Source: Symsagittifera roscoffensis
Taxonomy: Eukaryota > Xenacoelomorpha > Acoela > Convolutidae
DNA: 64,000 bases
Assembly: GCF_963678635.1 (NCBI RefSeq)
Contig: NC_087069.1
Span: forward strand, 19,444,660 to 19,508,659
Direction: 5' to 3'
The notes beneath the pieces are model-generated. The model saw only the letters and a program-made list of their open reading frames with translations. It did no database searches and was not told the origin of the DNA. Of this stretch, positions 25,797-37,000 are shown in pieces. Each line of letters begins with the position of its first letter. The first letter of the stretch is position 1. The position numbers and the translations under genes are program-made.

Positions 25797-26381
25797 CTAT
25801 TGGAAGACTCGATTCAACCAAGCTTGTCCTTCGATACTGTCGAAGTGGATGCCGTCCGTGGTCAGTCTGGCCTGATCCATGGCACACAACTCATGTTCGA
25901 TGTCCATGAGGATCATTCTTCCGGCGTTTCGACTTGCTAGGTTCCTCAAGATGTTGTTCCACCTGACGACTCCCTCGTTGTGCCTTCTTCCTGATGCTGT
26001 CAGGCTTCTCATATTCATTGGCACAGTGCAAACGGTCAGTACCGCGCAACTAAATTTCTGCCAGAGGGTCGTAAACAAACACACCATCATTGACTCCCAT
26101 AGTGCTTCCTGCTCATCTGAACCTCTGGAGATGTGATTCGTCCCAACTAAGATCATCACATTGGGAACCCTCCCTGGATTCATCAGTTCCACCATCCGAT
26201 ATGATTGGGCTATCGTCGCGCCTCCAAAGGCCATCACCGTGGTGACCCACGAGGTCCTCAAATTCGACAGCACTCTGACTAAACTGTCTCCCAATATCAG
26301 ATGAGAGGTCCCGAGCGGTGGTTGCTGCAGGTTTACAGCCGGGCTCCAAGTAGCTCGATTGAAGCAGTCCCTCGGATCTGT
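25797..26381 (-). CDS. SGNH/GDSL-type hydrolase domain of the giant element
   Basis: The frame is open on the minus strand from a TAG at 26384-26382 to a TAG at 25799-25797, with no ATG near its front. It was therefore probably reached by splicing, reinitiation or fusion in an intact copy. All four SGNH blocks are visible: block I LILGDSLVRVL (nucleophile Ser, about 26286), block II with Gly in MAFGGATIAQ, block III MILVGTNHI (Asn, about 26138) and block V TTDGIHFDS (Asp and His, 25845-25856). Family members are esterases or lipases with a Ser-Asp-His catalytic set; the substrate here is unknown. The in-frame TAG at its end is followed without a break in style by RLDELEAELFDTG, so it was probably the N-terminal domain of the long polyprotein that follows. 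Captured SGNH/GDSL domains are known in other retroelements. Confidence 0.8.
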   Translation of the reverse strand, partial: TDPRDCFNRATWSPAVNLQQPPLGTSHLILGDSLVRVLSNLRTSWVTTVMAFGGATIAQSYRMVELMNPGRVPNVMILVGTNHISRGSDEQEALWESMMVCLFTTLWQKFSCAVLTVCTVPMNMRSLTASGRRHNEGVVRWNNILRNLASRNAGRMILMDIEHELCAMDQARLTTDGIHFDSIEGQAWLNRVFQ

Positions 26382-26445
26382 CTACGGAACTCCCGTGAAA
26401 TTTTATTTCAATTGATTATTCTTTTGCACGTCTATTATGCGAGAC

Positions 26446-26452
26446 ACTTACT
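26446..26452 (-). promoter_or_regulatory. Candidate splice donor at the end of the coiled-coil ORF
   Basis: The minus strand reads GCGAA|GTAAGTG, matching the metazoan donor consensus, with the TAA stop inside the putative intron. Possible AG acceptors lie 70-90 bases downstream, but those I could test lead into the frame that is not the SGNH frame. Functional use is unproven. Confidence 0.35.
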
Positions 26453-27515
26453 TCGCTGGCATCTTCCGCACTTTCCTCTTTGGGATTCTCGAGCTCCCCA
26501 TGCGTGGTGTCACGTCACTTATCCCCTGTCTGATCACGGTCTGGGAGAGTCGTACTCTGCCCGTATCGTCAATCGTTCCATAGGTTGCAGTCACCCCGGA
26601 ACCTGGCCCATTCTTGTTAGCGACCAGTCGTCCAGCTGTCTCTATCAGTTTCCTCACTGTCTGCTCTACGACGGGATCACCCAAGGTGTCGCTAGGATCC
26701 GGGATCGTTACTCGATTTGTCTCTGCTGGGAGCCGTGTCTCCGTTGTTTGACTCATTTCTCGAGGCGTCAAGAGCTCCATCGGGGACTGCCCACGAGGAA
26801 TATCCCTTGCAGGTATCACTTTCTCCATGGCCGTTGTCAACGCCACCTGCTCCGATCGCTCTTTGTATTCCTGCCTCAAGCGCTCAATCTCTTCGCCCTG
26901 CTTTTTGTTGCAGTCTTCAAACAACTTTCTCCACATGTCCCGATCTTCCTCCATCTGGAGCATGCTTCTGGTCATCTCGTCCAGCTCCTTCTTTGTACTT
27001 TTCAGCTCATCGTTCATCTCGTCCAGATCTTGCATGGTTTGGTTCGTCTGAACCTTCTGTGCTACTTTCGCCCTTTTTGGTGGCACAGCTGCTCTCAGTG
27101 GTGAACCAGACGAGGTCGCCTCGCTGTTCATCTCCCGATACATTCTCGTCAGCCCAGGTTTGGGCTTGGAGGGCATTGGCATCTCACCTGGTTGGTAAGT
27201 CCTAGAACTTCCCAATCCAGGCTCATTCGCCAAGTCACTCCCTGAGAGAGCCCCGTTTCTCCACCTCATCACTCTCATGTTCGGGCGGTCTAGTACTCCT
27301 CTTTCTCCATATGCTGCCATCAACAGGACTTCCGTGGGGCGGTCCCCACGGTTGTCGTGCCCCAAGATGTTGATCAGGGCAGTCAGCAACATGACTACCT
27401 CTGGGTCCTCCAGAGCGAAGTCTCGATCGATCAGCCGACGATAGATCGCATCTATCATCGGTCCTACATATCCCTCTGCCAGGTCCATCAATTCATCCAA
27501 GTTGAAGTTGTCCAT
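26448..27515 (-). CDS. Accessory coiled-coil ORF of the giant element
   Basis: It has 355 codons with a clear ATG at 27515-27513 and TAA at 26450-26448. Residues about 1-75 form a helical, acidic N-terminal region (MDNFNLDELMDLAEGYVGPM). Residues 80-160 are Gly/Pro/Ser-rich. Residues about 165-225 form a coiled coil (DEMNDELKSTKKELDEMTR). The C-terminus is low-complexity and ends in a basic cluster (RIPKRKVRKMPAK) that could be a nuclear localisation or nucleic-acid-binding tail. It is the only intact accessory frame in the element. The last codon and stop overlap a perfect donor-like GTAAGT (minus strand from 26451), hinting that in an intact copy it may splice on to the next ORF. Function unknown; no family recognised. 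Confidence 0.75.
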   Translation of the reverse strand: MDNFNLDELMDLAEGYVGPMIDAIYRRLIDRDFALEDPEVVMLLTALINILGHDNRGDRPTEVLLMAAYGERGVLDRPNMRVMRWRNGALSGSDLANEPGLGSSRTYQPGEMPMPSKPKPGLTRMYREMNSEATSSGSPLRAAVPPKRAKVAQKVQTNQTMQDLDEMNDELKSTKKELDEMTRSMLQMEEDRDMWRKLFEDCNKKQGEEIERLRQEYKERSEQVALTTAMEKVIPARDIPRGQSPMELLTPREMSQTTETRLPAETNRVTIPDPSDTLGDPVVEQTVRKLIETAGRLVANKNGPGSGVTATYGTIDDTGRVRLSQTVIRQGISDVTPRMGSSRIPKRKVRKMPAK

Positions 27516-27921
27516 TCTATTCTTTAAAGTTTGATTTGATTCGATTCGATATTTGACTCAAGTGAGTTATTAAATGATCAATCAGGATCTAGAAAAGAAG
27601 TCACAATTATCACACTTGTCTGTTTCACCTTAACATATATCAGACAAAAATATATCAGACTTAATATATAGTTCAGACAAAAAGATATTTATCCTAAAAT
27701 TTATTAAAATCAATTGGTTTCTAAAATTTTTGAATTCGACCTAAGATTGGACAGTCCAAACTTTGGATCTATTCCCAAGATCGTCATTTAGTTGTTCATG
27801 GTCACTAACCCCTACTTACCCATGATCTTAATAACCTAACACATAACATAACATAACATAACACACGTATCACATATTACATACAACTTAGTCTTTGGCC
27901 TAACACCCTCTCCCACATCAC
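27516..27921 (-). other. Spacer between the Pol tail and the coiled-coil ORF
   Basis: AT-rich spacer of about 400 bp. It contains a short CATAA microsatellite at about 27838-27870 and no open frame of note. It may carry control signals for the downstream accessory ORFs, but none is recognisable. Confidence 0.5.
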
Positions 27922-29436
27922 TCAGCCTATACTTAAGTAATATTTCTTATGTAGGTATACTTGTATATTCGTATCAGAGAATATCACGTGTACAATTGCG
28001 TACAATTTCCGAGGATGCAGTCTTCCTCTGTTTGGATCGTACACTGGAAGCGAGAGCTCCTTCACGTCCATTTCGACAAGGAAGTCCCTCAGCCTCGTCA
28101 AGGACAAGACTAGGTTCTCTGGGTCCACGTGCTGCTTCTCCGTCGCCCTCGTTACCAAGAAGCACAAGTATTTTCCCGGTATCTGCGACGCCGCCGGAGG
28201 TAAGGCTGCTACGCCCCCTATCCCTGGTCTTTGCTTCCAAAGGAATTCCACGTTTTTGTATTCTCTCTTAAAATCTGCCGCTAACGCTGTCCTAAAACTC
28301 ATGTCTGCGGTGATTGCTATCGCACATGTTCTGTTTGTGAGTATGAAATCACTGTCTGTTAGTATTATGTTACTTGAATATTCATTTGGTAAGTTAAAAT
28401 ATGACTCAACTACCCTGCCTATGTCAGGTTTCTTAGGCTCTTCGCCTGTTTCTGCTTCTAAGTCTCCTGTTTTTCTTGCTATTCTTAATTTTTTTATTAT
28501 CAAGTTTTCAGTGTGGGTAAGTCCTACCCCCATTACCCGGACAAAAATATCCATCGACCTCCCCGTCGATCGCATACCGGGTATCAAGTCAAGGTTAGAA
28601 GCTGGAATGAGTAGTCGTCCTTCCTGGGCAGCCCAGGAAGGATCATCTCGTTCGGTCTTGATATATTTCATGCTTTCATGATCTACGTCTTGAATCGTGA
28701 CGCTGGTCTCCTCTGGATCCGAGGTCGTTTCATTCAGCCACTCTAAGACACGCAGGTTCGTCAAGTCTTGTTCATAGGACTGCTGTTGCTCGTCTTCGAA
28801 TTCTACCTCGGGATTCGACCAGTCGTCAACCCACTCATCGTCGTGATCATCGACTATGTCAATGTCTTGTGACACAGTTATTTCCTCTAGACCCACTATT
28901 TCCTCCACTATCTTCTTTAGATCTATCCTATCCACTACAAAGTCGTCACCGTAAGGATTGTATTTATTTCTTGGTCTCATCCCGTCCTTCTGACGAGTCT
29001 GTATGGTGAACGGAAGATCCGGTTCCAAGTTCTTGGGAACCTCTATCTGCTCGGGATCCTGCCAATCTTCCTCTGCGTAGGGTAAGGTTTCATCGTCCGC
29101 TTCGATCTGTTCGTTTGGATCCAGGTCCTGCGGTGTATCCGTACCTTCCTCTACGACTTCGTTTCCATCGTTCTTCTCCCTGGTGCCTTTTTCATTGACC
29201 TCACAAGCAGGATTCATCATTAGATAATCCCCTTCTTCCATGTCTGCAGGTATACACCAGTCTTTTGTCGATGGATTGTGTGGCTTGATGTTCTCGTAGT
29301 GGGCGGCTCGGCCAGTACTCAGTCTATAAAAGCGTCCCTCCTGGTGCACCTCTGTAATCATGAAGGGTCCCCTCCATTTTTTAGGAGCTTCTTTGTCCCT
29401 TTCGGTGGTATAACGTTCTGAAATACCCATACGTAG
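27922..29436 (-). pseudogene. C-terminal end of giant-element Pol: integrase tail plus macro-like domain
   Basis: This piece continues integrase from the other side of the nested BEL/Pao: the codons for Asp-Tyr-Val straddle the CGTAG target site. The start VWVFQN lies in one frame. The frame changes inside the run of six A's (plus 29377-29382), after which KKWRGPFMITEVHQEGRFYR follows, the usual gypsy integrase C-terminal strand region. Next comes an acidic linker of about 250 residues. The last 145 residues (from about 28360) read like a macro domain of the TARG1/OARD1 type: AIAITADMSFRTALAADFKR, then KYLCFLVTRATEKQ, a helix LVLSLTRLRDFLVEMDV, strand KELSLPVYDPNRGRL and final strand NIQVYL. 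The usual GCGLDG-like loop is replaced by YDPNRGRL. Macro domains bind or hydrolyse ADP-ribose; activity here is unknown. Confidence 0.68.
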
Positions 29437-29782
29437 TGTTGCAGCGCAAAACGTAACTAATGCGTGAAACATAAAACGTTCAAATTTAAACCTACGACCT
29501 ACAAAAGAGCAGTTTTTTTTGCACTTTTGCAGTTTCTGCAAAAGTCAAGCTGGTTTTTAATTGCATCAAAAGTCAAGCAGTTTCGGAAAAAGTCAAGCTG
29601 GCGTTGCGTCCGATATACGATGATGTAAGTAAAAAGTTTGAGTTATAGTCGTTTATGACTGATTATGTCCGTTTATACAAAAATTGTGGATATATTCCGA
29701 TTTATGACCGAAACACGAGTATTTACCGAGAAATACGAATAAAATATTGATTTTAACTTTGTTTTGTGGAGATTAGCGCACA
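29437..29782 (+). repeat. 5' LTR of the nested BEL/Pao (346 bp)
   Basis: TGTTGCAGCG...GCGCACA. It matches the 3' LTR with about ten substitutions by eye. It is about 36 bp longer because the 3' copy lacks a segment bounded by AAAGTC/GTCCG (about 29570-29608), the kind of deletion seen between short direct repeats (AAAAGTCAAGC occurs three times here). Confidence 0.95.
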
Positions 29783-29785
29783 TTT

Positions 29786-29803
29786 TGGCGCCCCACAAGG
29801 GAC
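29786..29803 (+). promoter_or_regulatory. Primer-binding site of the nested BEL/Pao
   Basis: TGGCGCCCCACAAGGGAC begins three bases after the 5' LTR. The TGG start complements a tRNA CCA end, and TGGCGCC resembles sites primed by tRNA-Lys. The tRNA identity is an inference. Confidence 0.8.
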
Positions 29804-31024
29804 AGATATTAGTTGATTCCCTTATAATAATCAGAGTTATTATTACGAAAACGGTTATACTGAAAAATTCATAATGGATGTGTCTGGGAGTTCAATAGCA
29901 CTGACAGGGTAACCCATCCAGACGATAAGTCACTGACAGAGTTTCTGACTTGCAACAAGACGGTTTGGGCTATTCAGTGAGGCTGTTTGTGACCGACGAT
30001 CTCATCGGTGCGCCCTATCTTCACAAAAACTGTAAGACCGAACCTAAACTTTTAATTTTGATAAATTACGGATACGATGTTTTATATTATAAATGTGAGA
30101 CACAACGCCAGTACTCACCCCTAATTTTTCTCGATACCCGAAAATTTTTGGCCAGTTTGATTAAACTGAAATTATAAAAATTGCTCTAAATCGGGTACTA
30201 GATAACCGGAACTAGATTTTTTGCTCGATAGCCAAAATGTTGGCTACTTTTTTGATGAATTGAAAATTTATAATATCGGAACATAGACTAACGGTTACTA
30301 GACTAGTTTTTTGATACCAGTTATGACTCAAATCCACTAACCAAACTATACAAAATTTTGTTTGAAAATTGAAAATTTTCTGAAAAATTAGTCCAAAACT
30401 CCGTTGAACCGTATAGTTAAAGTATGTTTAGTTGTCTGGGCAGTTAATATCAGGCAAGTTAAGTTAATTTTTTTCATCCTCAGGTTCACTCCGCGTGTGT
30501 TGTTGAGAGTTAACCGATTTGCCTGATTCTCCAACCCCATTGGTAAACTTAAGGTTTACAACGACTTGATACCTGTTTGCATTCGTTCGCTTTTCAAAAC
30601 ATTCGTTTCGCAACGACTGACTAAGTGGTCCGGGACGGTAGAATTAAGCAAGTTAAGTTGTTGTCTTTCATCCTCAGGTTTGCTCCGCGTGTGTTGTTGG
30701 TTTTCAACCGACTTGCTTAATTCCCAAACCTCTTGGTAATTCGTCGAGCTACTAGCCGATTAGTAGTGACGCACCGTCGTACGACCGTTCAACAAATTTC
30801 GTACGCCGTAACATCATCCTAAGTGGTCAGGGAGGTGATATTAAGTAAGTTAAGTTGGTTTTATTCATCCTCAGGTTTACTCCGTGTGTGTTGTTTGATA
30901 TCAACCGACTTACTTAATCCCCAGCCCCATTGGTAACTTTACTCACCGAAAACCGTTCCGAATCGCCCCGCAAACGCCCGATAACCGTTAAGTATAGTTT
31001 GAGTTAAGTATAGACCCTAGAGCC
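29804..31024 (+). other. Structured 5' leader of the nested BEL/Pao with three stem-loops
   Basis: This 1.2-kb leader precedes the Gag ATG (31025). Three related units lie at 30449-30527, 30641-30723 and 30840-30918. In each, a left arm (for example ATTAAGTAAGT-TAA-GTTG) pairs with a right arm (CAAC-CG-ACTTACTTAAT) around a conserved loop containing TTCATCCTCAGGTTTACTCC and GTGTGTTGTT. The arm bases differ between units but both sides change together: CAGGC/GCCTG, TTAAGC/GCTTAA and TTAAGT/ACTTAA. The arrangement suggests selection on RNA structure, for example packaging, dimerisation or translation. The rest of the leader shows no gene. Confidence 0.8.
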
Positions 31025-34000
31025 ATGGATGAGAACTTTCAGAAGAGGGTTCAAAGGTTATTTGCGAAGCGAACCAAGCTTGAAAATGAACTGTACAAGT
31101 GCCATGAAATTATAATTGAGAACATTGAAAGTCAGAGTCGCTCATCAAAGATTGACACTCAGATTCAGAATTGCAAGAGCCTGATAGAGAATGCAGTTGA
31201 AATAATTGAGGAATTGATTAAGTTAGCTTCTAAAAGTGTTGATCCTGATAAATTGATACCAGCGCAGGATATGTGGCTTCATACGGTTACATCAAGAAAC
31301 GATACAGTTTTACAGAAGGCTGCATCATATAAAGCTGGCTTAAACGTTGAACCTGAGGAAACAGAGCTTGACAATGTTGCAGAATCGTTAAGTACGATCG
31401 TAACAACACAACCACAAGATTCACATGAAGCAGATGCGCGCTCTAAGGTGTCGCGGTACAGTAGTCGACATCATAAATCAGGTTCGCATAAATCCAGTCG
31501 CTATACCGTCGCGCAGTCAAAAACATCAACTGAGAAGAGGCGAGATTTGTTGGTTTTGAAGAAGCAGCAAGAGGAACTTGAGAGACAAGCAAAGGTGTCA
31601 TTGAAGTTGAAAGCGCAGCAAAATAAAATAAAAGAACAGCAAGGAAGTTTAGAGTTGGAAGAACTAGCTGAGGTACACCGCAAGAAACTGGCTGAAATTG
31701 AGTTAAAGGAATTCGAGTTGGAAGAAGAGCTTTCTGAAGCAAGTGAGAAGATAGGAAATGCTAGCGTAACACATGTTGACCCACAACGTACTGAACAATG
31801 GGTAGAAAACCTTGTCACTGAGCAAGAGCAAGCCGAAGTTGTTGCAAGCTCAGAGCAAAGTCATCCAGTAGTCGAGAGTTCCACTTTGATTGCTACTGAT
31901 GTTTTGCAAGGGGTTGGTGCCGTCGACAGCGGGGGTGCCGTCGTCAACGCTGGTCAAACCACATACAGTGAACCGGGAAGCCACAATAGGAATCGAATTC
32001 AGGCTCAGAGATCAAGTTTGGTCCAATCGCGTCTGTCATTGCACTCAATCGAGAAGCCATCTAGTTTACCACAGTTCGTTGCCTCCAGCTCAAACTTTGT
32101 TACTCCACACTTAGCTTCAACACCTCATGCTGAAGTTTCGCAAAATCACAATCTGATACCACAAGCAAGTGGTAGCATTCCCGCTTCAATGCCCTTTGGT
32201 AATCCCACCATTAATGTGGCACCGCCTTCTGTGTCGACCGTTACTAATCCAGTTTCGCTTCCGGCGAGTCAACCTTTTGTTCCTCCATTAACCGTTCCGA
32301 TTCCCATTTCGCTTCCGATTATTCAACCATTTGTCCCGTCAACCGTTCCTATTCCCTCTTTGCTTCCGGTCAGTCAGCCACATTCCGGCCCCGTTTCAAC
32401 TGGGTATCAGGCACCTGCAGTGCCATCCCATCAACCTATAAATGTTCCAAACAACCCAACAAATTTCTCAAGTGAACACTATAACCCGTATAGCAGTTTG
32501 TGGAGACCTGCCGCGACTGCGCAAACGATGCCAGTTCCTCAATACTGCGCACCGCCCTCAAACGTTTTCTCAGTGACAACGCCTGTTGTTCCACCAAACA
32601 CCGTAGTTCCTTATACAAGTTCTGGGACTGTGTATTACACCCAGCCGCAAACTCATCCAGTTGTTGAAACAGCGCATCAAGGTTATCCACCTACATATCC
32701 TGCGCCCACTACGGGCCCGTCTTACGTGCCTAATAGCGAACAACCCATCTCGGCGAGAGAGTTAGCAGATATCATTCTGCATAGCCGCAAAGACCGTCTA
32801 CCGGAGTTGAACTTGGAAGTGTTTGGTGGAGAACCATTTAACTGGTATGAATGGTTCGGGCAGTTCCAAGCAACAGTTGATTCGGCTATGCTAACTGATG
32901 ATGAAAAACTCAAATATCTGAAAACACACGTTAAAGACAAAGCCAAGAGTGCAATTGCGGAATACGGCTACAGTGGAGTGTTGTATAAGGATGCTCTAGC
33001 AACTCTCCAGAGAAAGTTTGGGCAGCCTCATGTTGTAGTTGGTGCACATTTGGATAAGTTGAAGAATTTTCCCGCATTGAAGATGCACAACTCTGACCAT
33101 GTTATAAGTTTTTCTGCGGTGATTTCTGGGCTCGTAGCTGTTTTTAGGTCTTTGTCGTTCAATGACGACTTGAAAAGTGTGAACCTATTAAATCAAGCCG
33201 TCAGTAAGCTTCCTCCAAATCTAAAAGAGGCATGGTCCATGCATACTGTTAGACAACATTGGCAGCGATTAACATTGCCAGACTTCATTGATTGGCTTAA
33301 GAATAAGGCAGAAGGCCATGGGCGATTGAAACCTTTAGTCAAAGTCGAGCAGCCAGTTAAACAAAAAGTAGTTACAAAAGTGCTTGCAGGTAACACTAAG
33401 GTAAGTTCTAAGGATGAGAAAAGTAGAGAAAAGACAAGGTTTCCTCCATGCTCGCTATGCAAAGGGCAGCATGCACTCTGGAACTGTTCCGTGTTCAAAG
33501 AGAAAAACGCAACACAAAGGGCTAAATATGTAGCAGAACAAAAGCTCTGTTTTTCTTGTTTACAAGGCAACCATACCTTCCGAAAGTGCCAAAAGGCAAG
33601 AAAATGCCCAAAACAGGACTGTGAGAGCACTCACAATGTGCTTCTTCATGGAGCCGAGAAATCTTTCCCGCCCACTGCAAACAACGCAGCTTGTGTTAAA
33701 CCTTGTGAGGGAACTGCAAAAGGTATTCTTCCCGTTGCGTTGGTAGATGTGTCCTCTGGCTCGGAAAATTCGAATGCACTAGCACTTTGTGACACCGGTT
33801 CCACTCATTCTTGTGTTTCCGCGGCACTCGTTGAACGTCTGAAATTAGTTGGCACGCCCATAAATGTTACGACCGATGGTTTTAACTCAGCCAAGGTATC
33901 TAAAACTCAACGAGTTCACTTGAAAGTTTCCGCAAAGCCCAATGAAAGTGAATTTTGGTTTTCGTTTGTCGCTTTCGTTAAGCACAACATGTATATAGGA

Positions 34001-37000
34001 CCCGATGTTATAAACGTTTCCGAATTGCAGGTCAAATACCCGCAACTAGCTCCGTTAAAGACGACTGCGTATAATTACAAAGAGATTGAGATAGTTATAG
34101 GACAGGACTTCTATCATGCGATAAGACCCCTCGAACATGTCTTCGGAGATGAACTTGACTCACCGTGCGCCGTCCGACTTCCGATAGGTTGTCTCATTAG
34201 TGGTCCGTCTCCTGATCGTTCGTCCTTAAATTCTTCTTCCTTTAACTGCGTTACGGACGATACTTCTCTGACCAACCAAATCAAAACTTGGTATGAGTTA
34301 GAGTCGTATGGTGCGTTCAAGCAAGTAGATGCCCGTTCCGCCGCAGACAAGCGTGCTTTGTCGATCCTAAAAACTGAAACCGTTCACGATGGTGAGCGTT
34401 ACACTGTACCGATGCTGTGGAGTGATAATGATGTTAGCTTGCCTAACAATTATTATTCTTCATTAGCCCAATTAAAGTCGTTAGAGAAAAGATTAGATAA
34501 AGATCCGTTACTTCGCGAGAAGTATACCGAAACAATCAGAGAAGATATAAGTAAAGGATATGTCATAACCGTCAACCCACACGATCCCAGCTCACGAGCC
34601 GAACGTGAGTGGTATCTTCCACACCATCCGGTTTTGAACCCGAACAAACCCGGCAAGGTGCGCCGTGTGCTCAATGGAGCATCCAAATTTCATGGCACTT
34701 CCTTAAATAGATCTCTCTTGGTTGGCCCGGATCTCCTTCAAAATCTTATTTTTGTACTGTTGAGGTTCCGTCAACACAAGTACGCCGTCTCAGCGGACAT
34801 AGAAGGTATGTTCTTACAAGTTGGAGCACTTGCGCGAGATCAACCGTCTCTCTGTTTTTTGTGGCGGGAGGACCCCACTTCAAGTGTGGTGGTTCACCAA
34901 TACACCCGTCATATTTTTGGCGCTCGTGATTCGCCAACTTGTGCGAATTTCGCGCTACAAAAAACTGCTTCTGATAATCAAGCTGAATACCCCGAAGCCG
35001 CTTCAGCCGTTGTCCAGAAGTTTTACATGGACAACTATCTTGACTCGTTCGGAAATACCGCTGACGCTCTTAGCCTAAGTAAAGACTTAGTCGCAATGCT
35101 CAAATTAGGTGGGTTTAACCTGACAAAGTTTGTTAGCAATGTACCCGAAGTTACAACCGCTCTTAATCCGGACAACCGTGAGTCCAACCCGTCAATTAAG
35201 GATATTTGTAAGAGTCCAGACCAATCGTCGCATGTTCTTGGTCTCAGGTGGGATCATGTAAAAGATACCCTAGTAATAAGTAGAGGTGTTGATCAACCAC
35301 TAGATAAAGCAATTACTCAACGCACCGTGTTGAGTATTGTTTCCTCAGTTTTTGATCCAATAGGACTGGTAGCTCCATATACTGTGAAAGCGCGCCTTTT
35401 ACTAAAAGACATATGGAGAATCAGTGGTCAAAAGTGGGATGGTGATCTCCCAGAGGAAATTAAACAACAATTTCTAGATTGGCACTCAGGACTTCCACTA
35501 TTAGGTACTCTGACGATACCTCGTAGCTACTTTACCGAACCGTTCGACCGCTGTGAACTTCACACGTTCGGTGATAGTTCGCAGGACGTTTTTTTGCGCC
35601 GTATCGTTTCTCCGAGCCCGACTTGCTAAATCGCAAAAGACCGAGTTAGCTTTTGTATTTGGGAAAGCCCGTGTAGCGCCTATGAAGATGCTCTCCATAT
35701 CCAAGTTAGAGCTTCAGGCTGCTCTGCTTGCGACTCGACTCAAAGAAGAGATTTTGAAAGCGCTTACTTTCAAAGTAAGCAATGTATTCATGTGGACTGA
35801 TTCTACCATCGTTCTCCAGTGGCTTAACTCGTGCAACAAACTTCCCGTGTTTGTTGGAAACCGCACTGGTGAAAACTTGGAGTCCACCACCATTGATCAA
35901 TGGAATCATGTACTCAGTGGTGATAACCCAGCTGGTACCGGCACACGAGGGATTTCTTCGGAAGCCCTCAAGGATAGCAGCTGGGTTAGAGGCCCTAGTA
36001 TATTGAGGACATGTGATTGGCCATTCAAACCGAACACTGATGTCATCAAAAAGATCCAGTTAAAAGGCCCACTCTGTGACATTGATACATGCCTTGAGAC
36101 TGCATCTACGTTTGTTGTTGATGCTTCATCTGAGAAAGCGCCGTCGATCCGTCTGTTTAAAAATTGGGATAAATTCAGCTCAATTGTAAAGTACAAACGT
36201 GTTTTAGCGTTTATGCTTCGTGTGCTACCATCGCATAAACACTTCCGTACAAAAACGCTTGAAATAACCGATCCGTCCGAGTTAGATATTGCCGAGCAGA
36301 AGCTCATTTATCTAGCTCAGTCCGAATCATTTCCTGGCGAAGTGAAAATACTTCAGTCTGATAAACTGATAACAAAGAAAAGTCGGATTGCTAAATATTC
36401 TCCGTTCATCGGCCCAGCTGGCATCCTGCGTTCAACTGGACGTATCAGCCGTCTTGTTGATACCGACTTTGATAGCAAACATCCAATAATACTGGATGGT
36501 CGACACCGAGTTGCTCATATGTTGATTAGGCATATGCACTTTCAACATGCACATCAGGGGTTGGATTACATGCGTGCTGTAGTTCAGTTGAAATACATTG
36601 TTCTGAAGTTGCGCTGGTTACTTGGGAACATCGAAAATACTTGCATAACATGCCGTAAGCGCAAAGCAAAAACAGTTGTGCTCATTATGTCTGATCTACC
36701 GATTGAAAGACTGGGTTACAAGCAGCCTCCCTTCTCCAACACAGGTTTTGATTACTTTGGCCCGTTTCAAGTGCCAATACGCCGAAGTACCGAAAAGAGA
36801 TGGGGTTTCCTATTTACCTGCCTCAGGACTCGAGCAGTTCACATCGAGTTGGTTCCATCTCTCGATACTAGTTCCAGTGTCATGGGCGTAGAGCGATTTA
36901 TTGCAAGGCGAGGTACCCCCAAAACCATTCTTTCTGACAATGGCACGAATTTTGTTGGTGCTCAAAAGGAGCTCCTATCCTGTGTCCAAAATTGGAACAA

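Noticed and set aside
15753-28681. Many plus-strand open frames of 60-270 codons opposite the giant element's accessory ORFs
   Set aside because: They are antisense shadows of the minus-strand ORFs: they follow the same GC-richer coding blocks, have no motifs, and recur with the triplicated segment.
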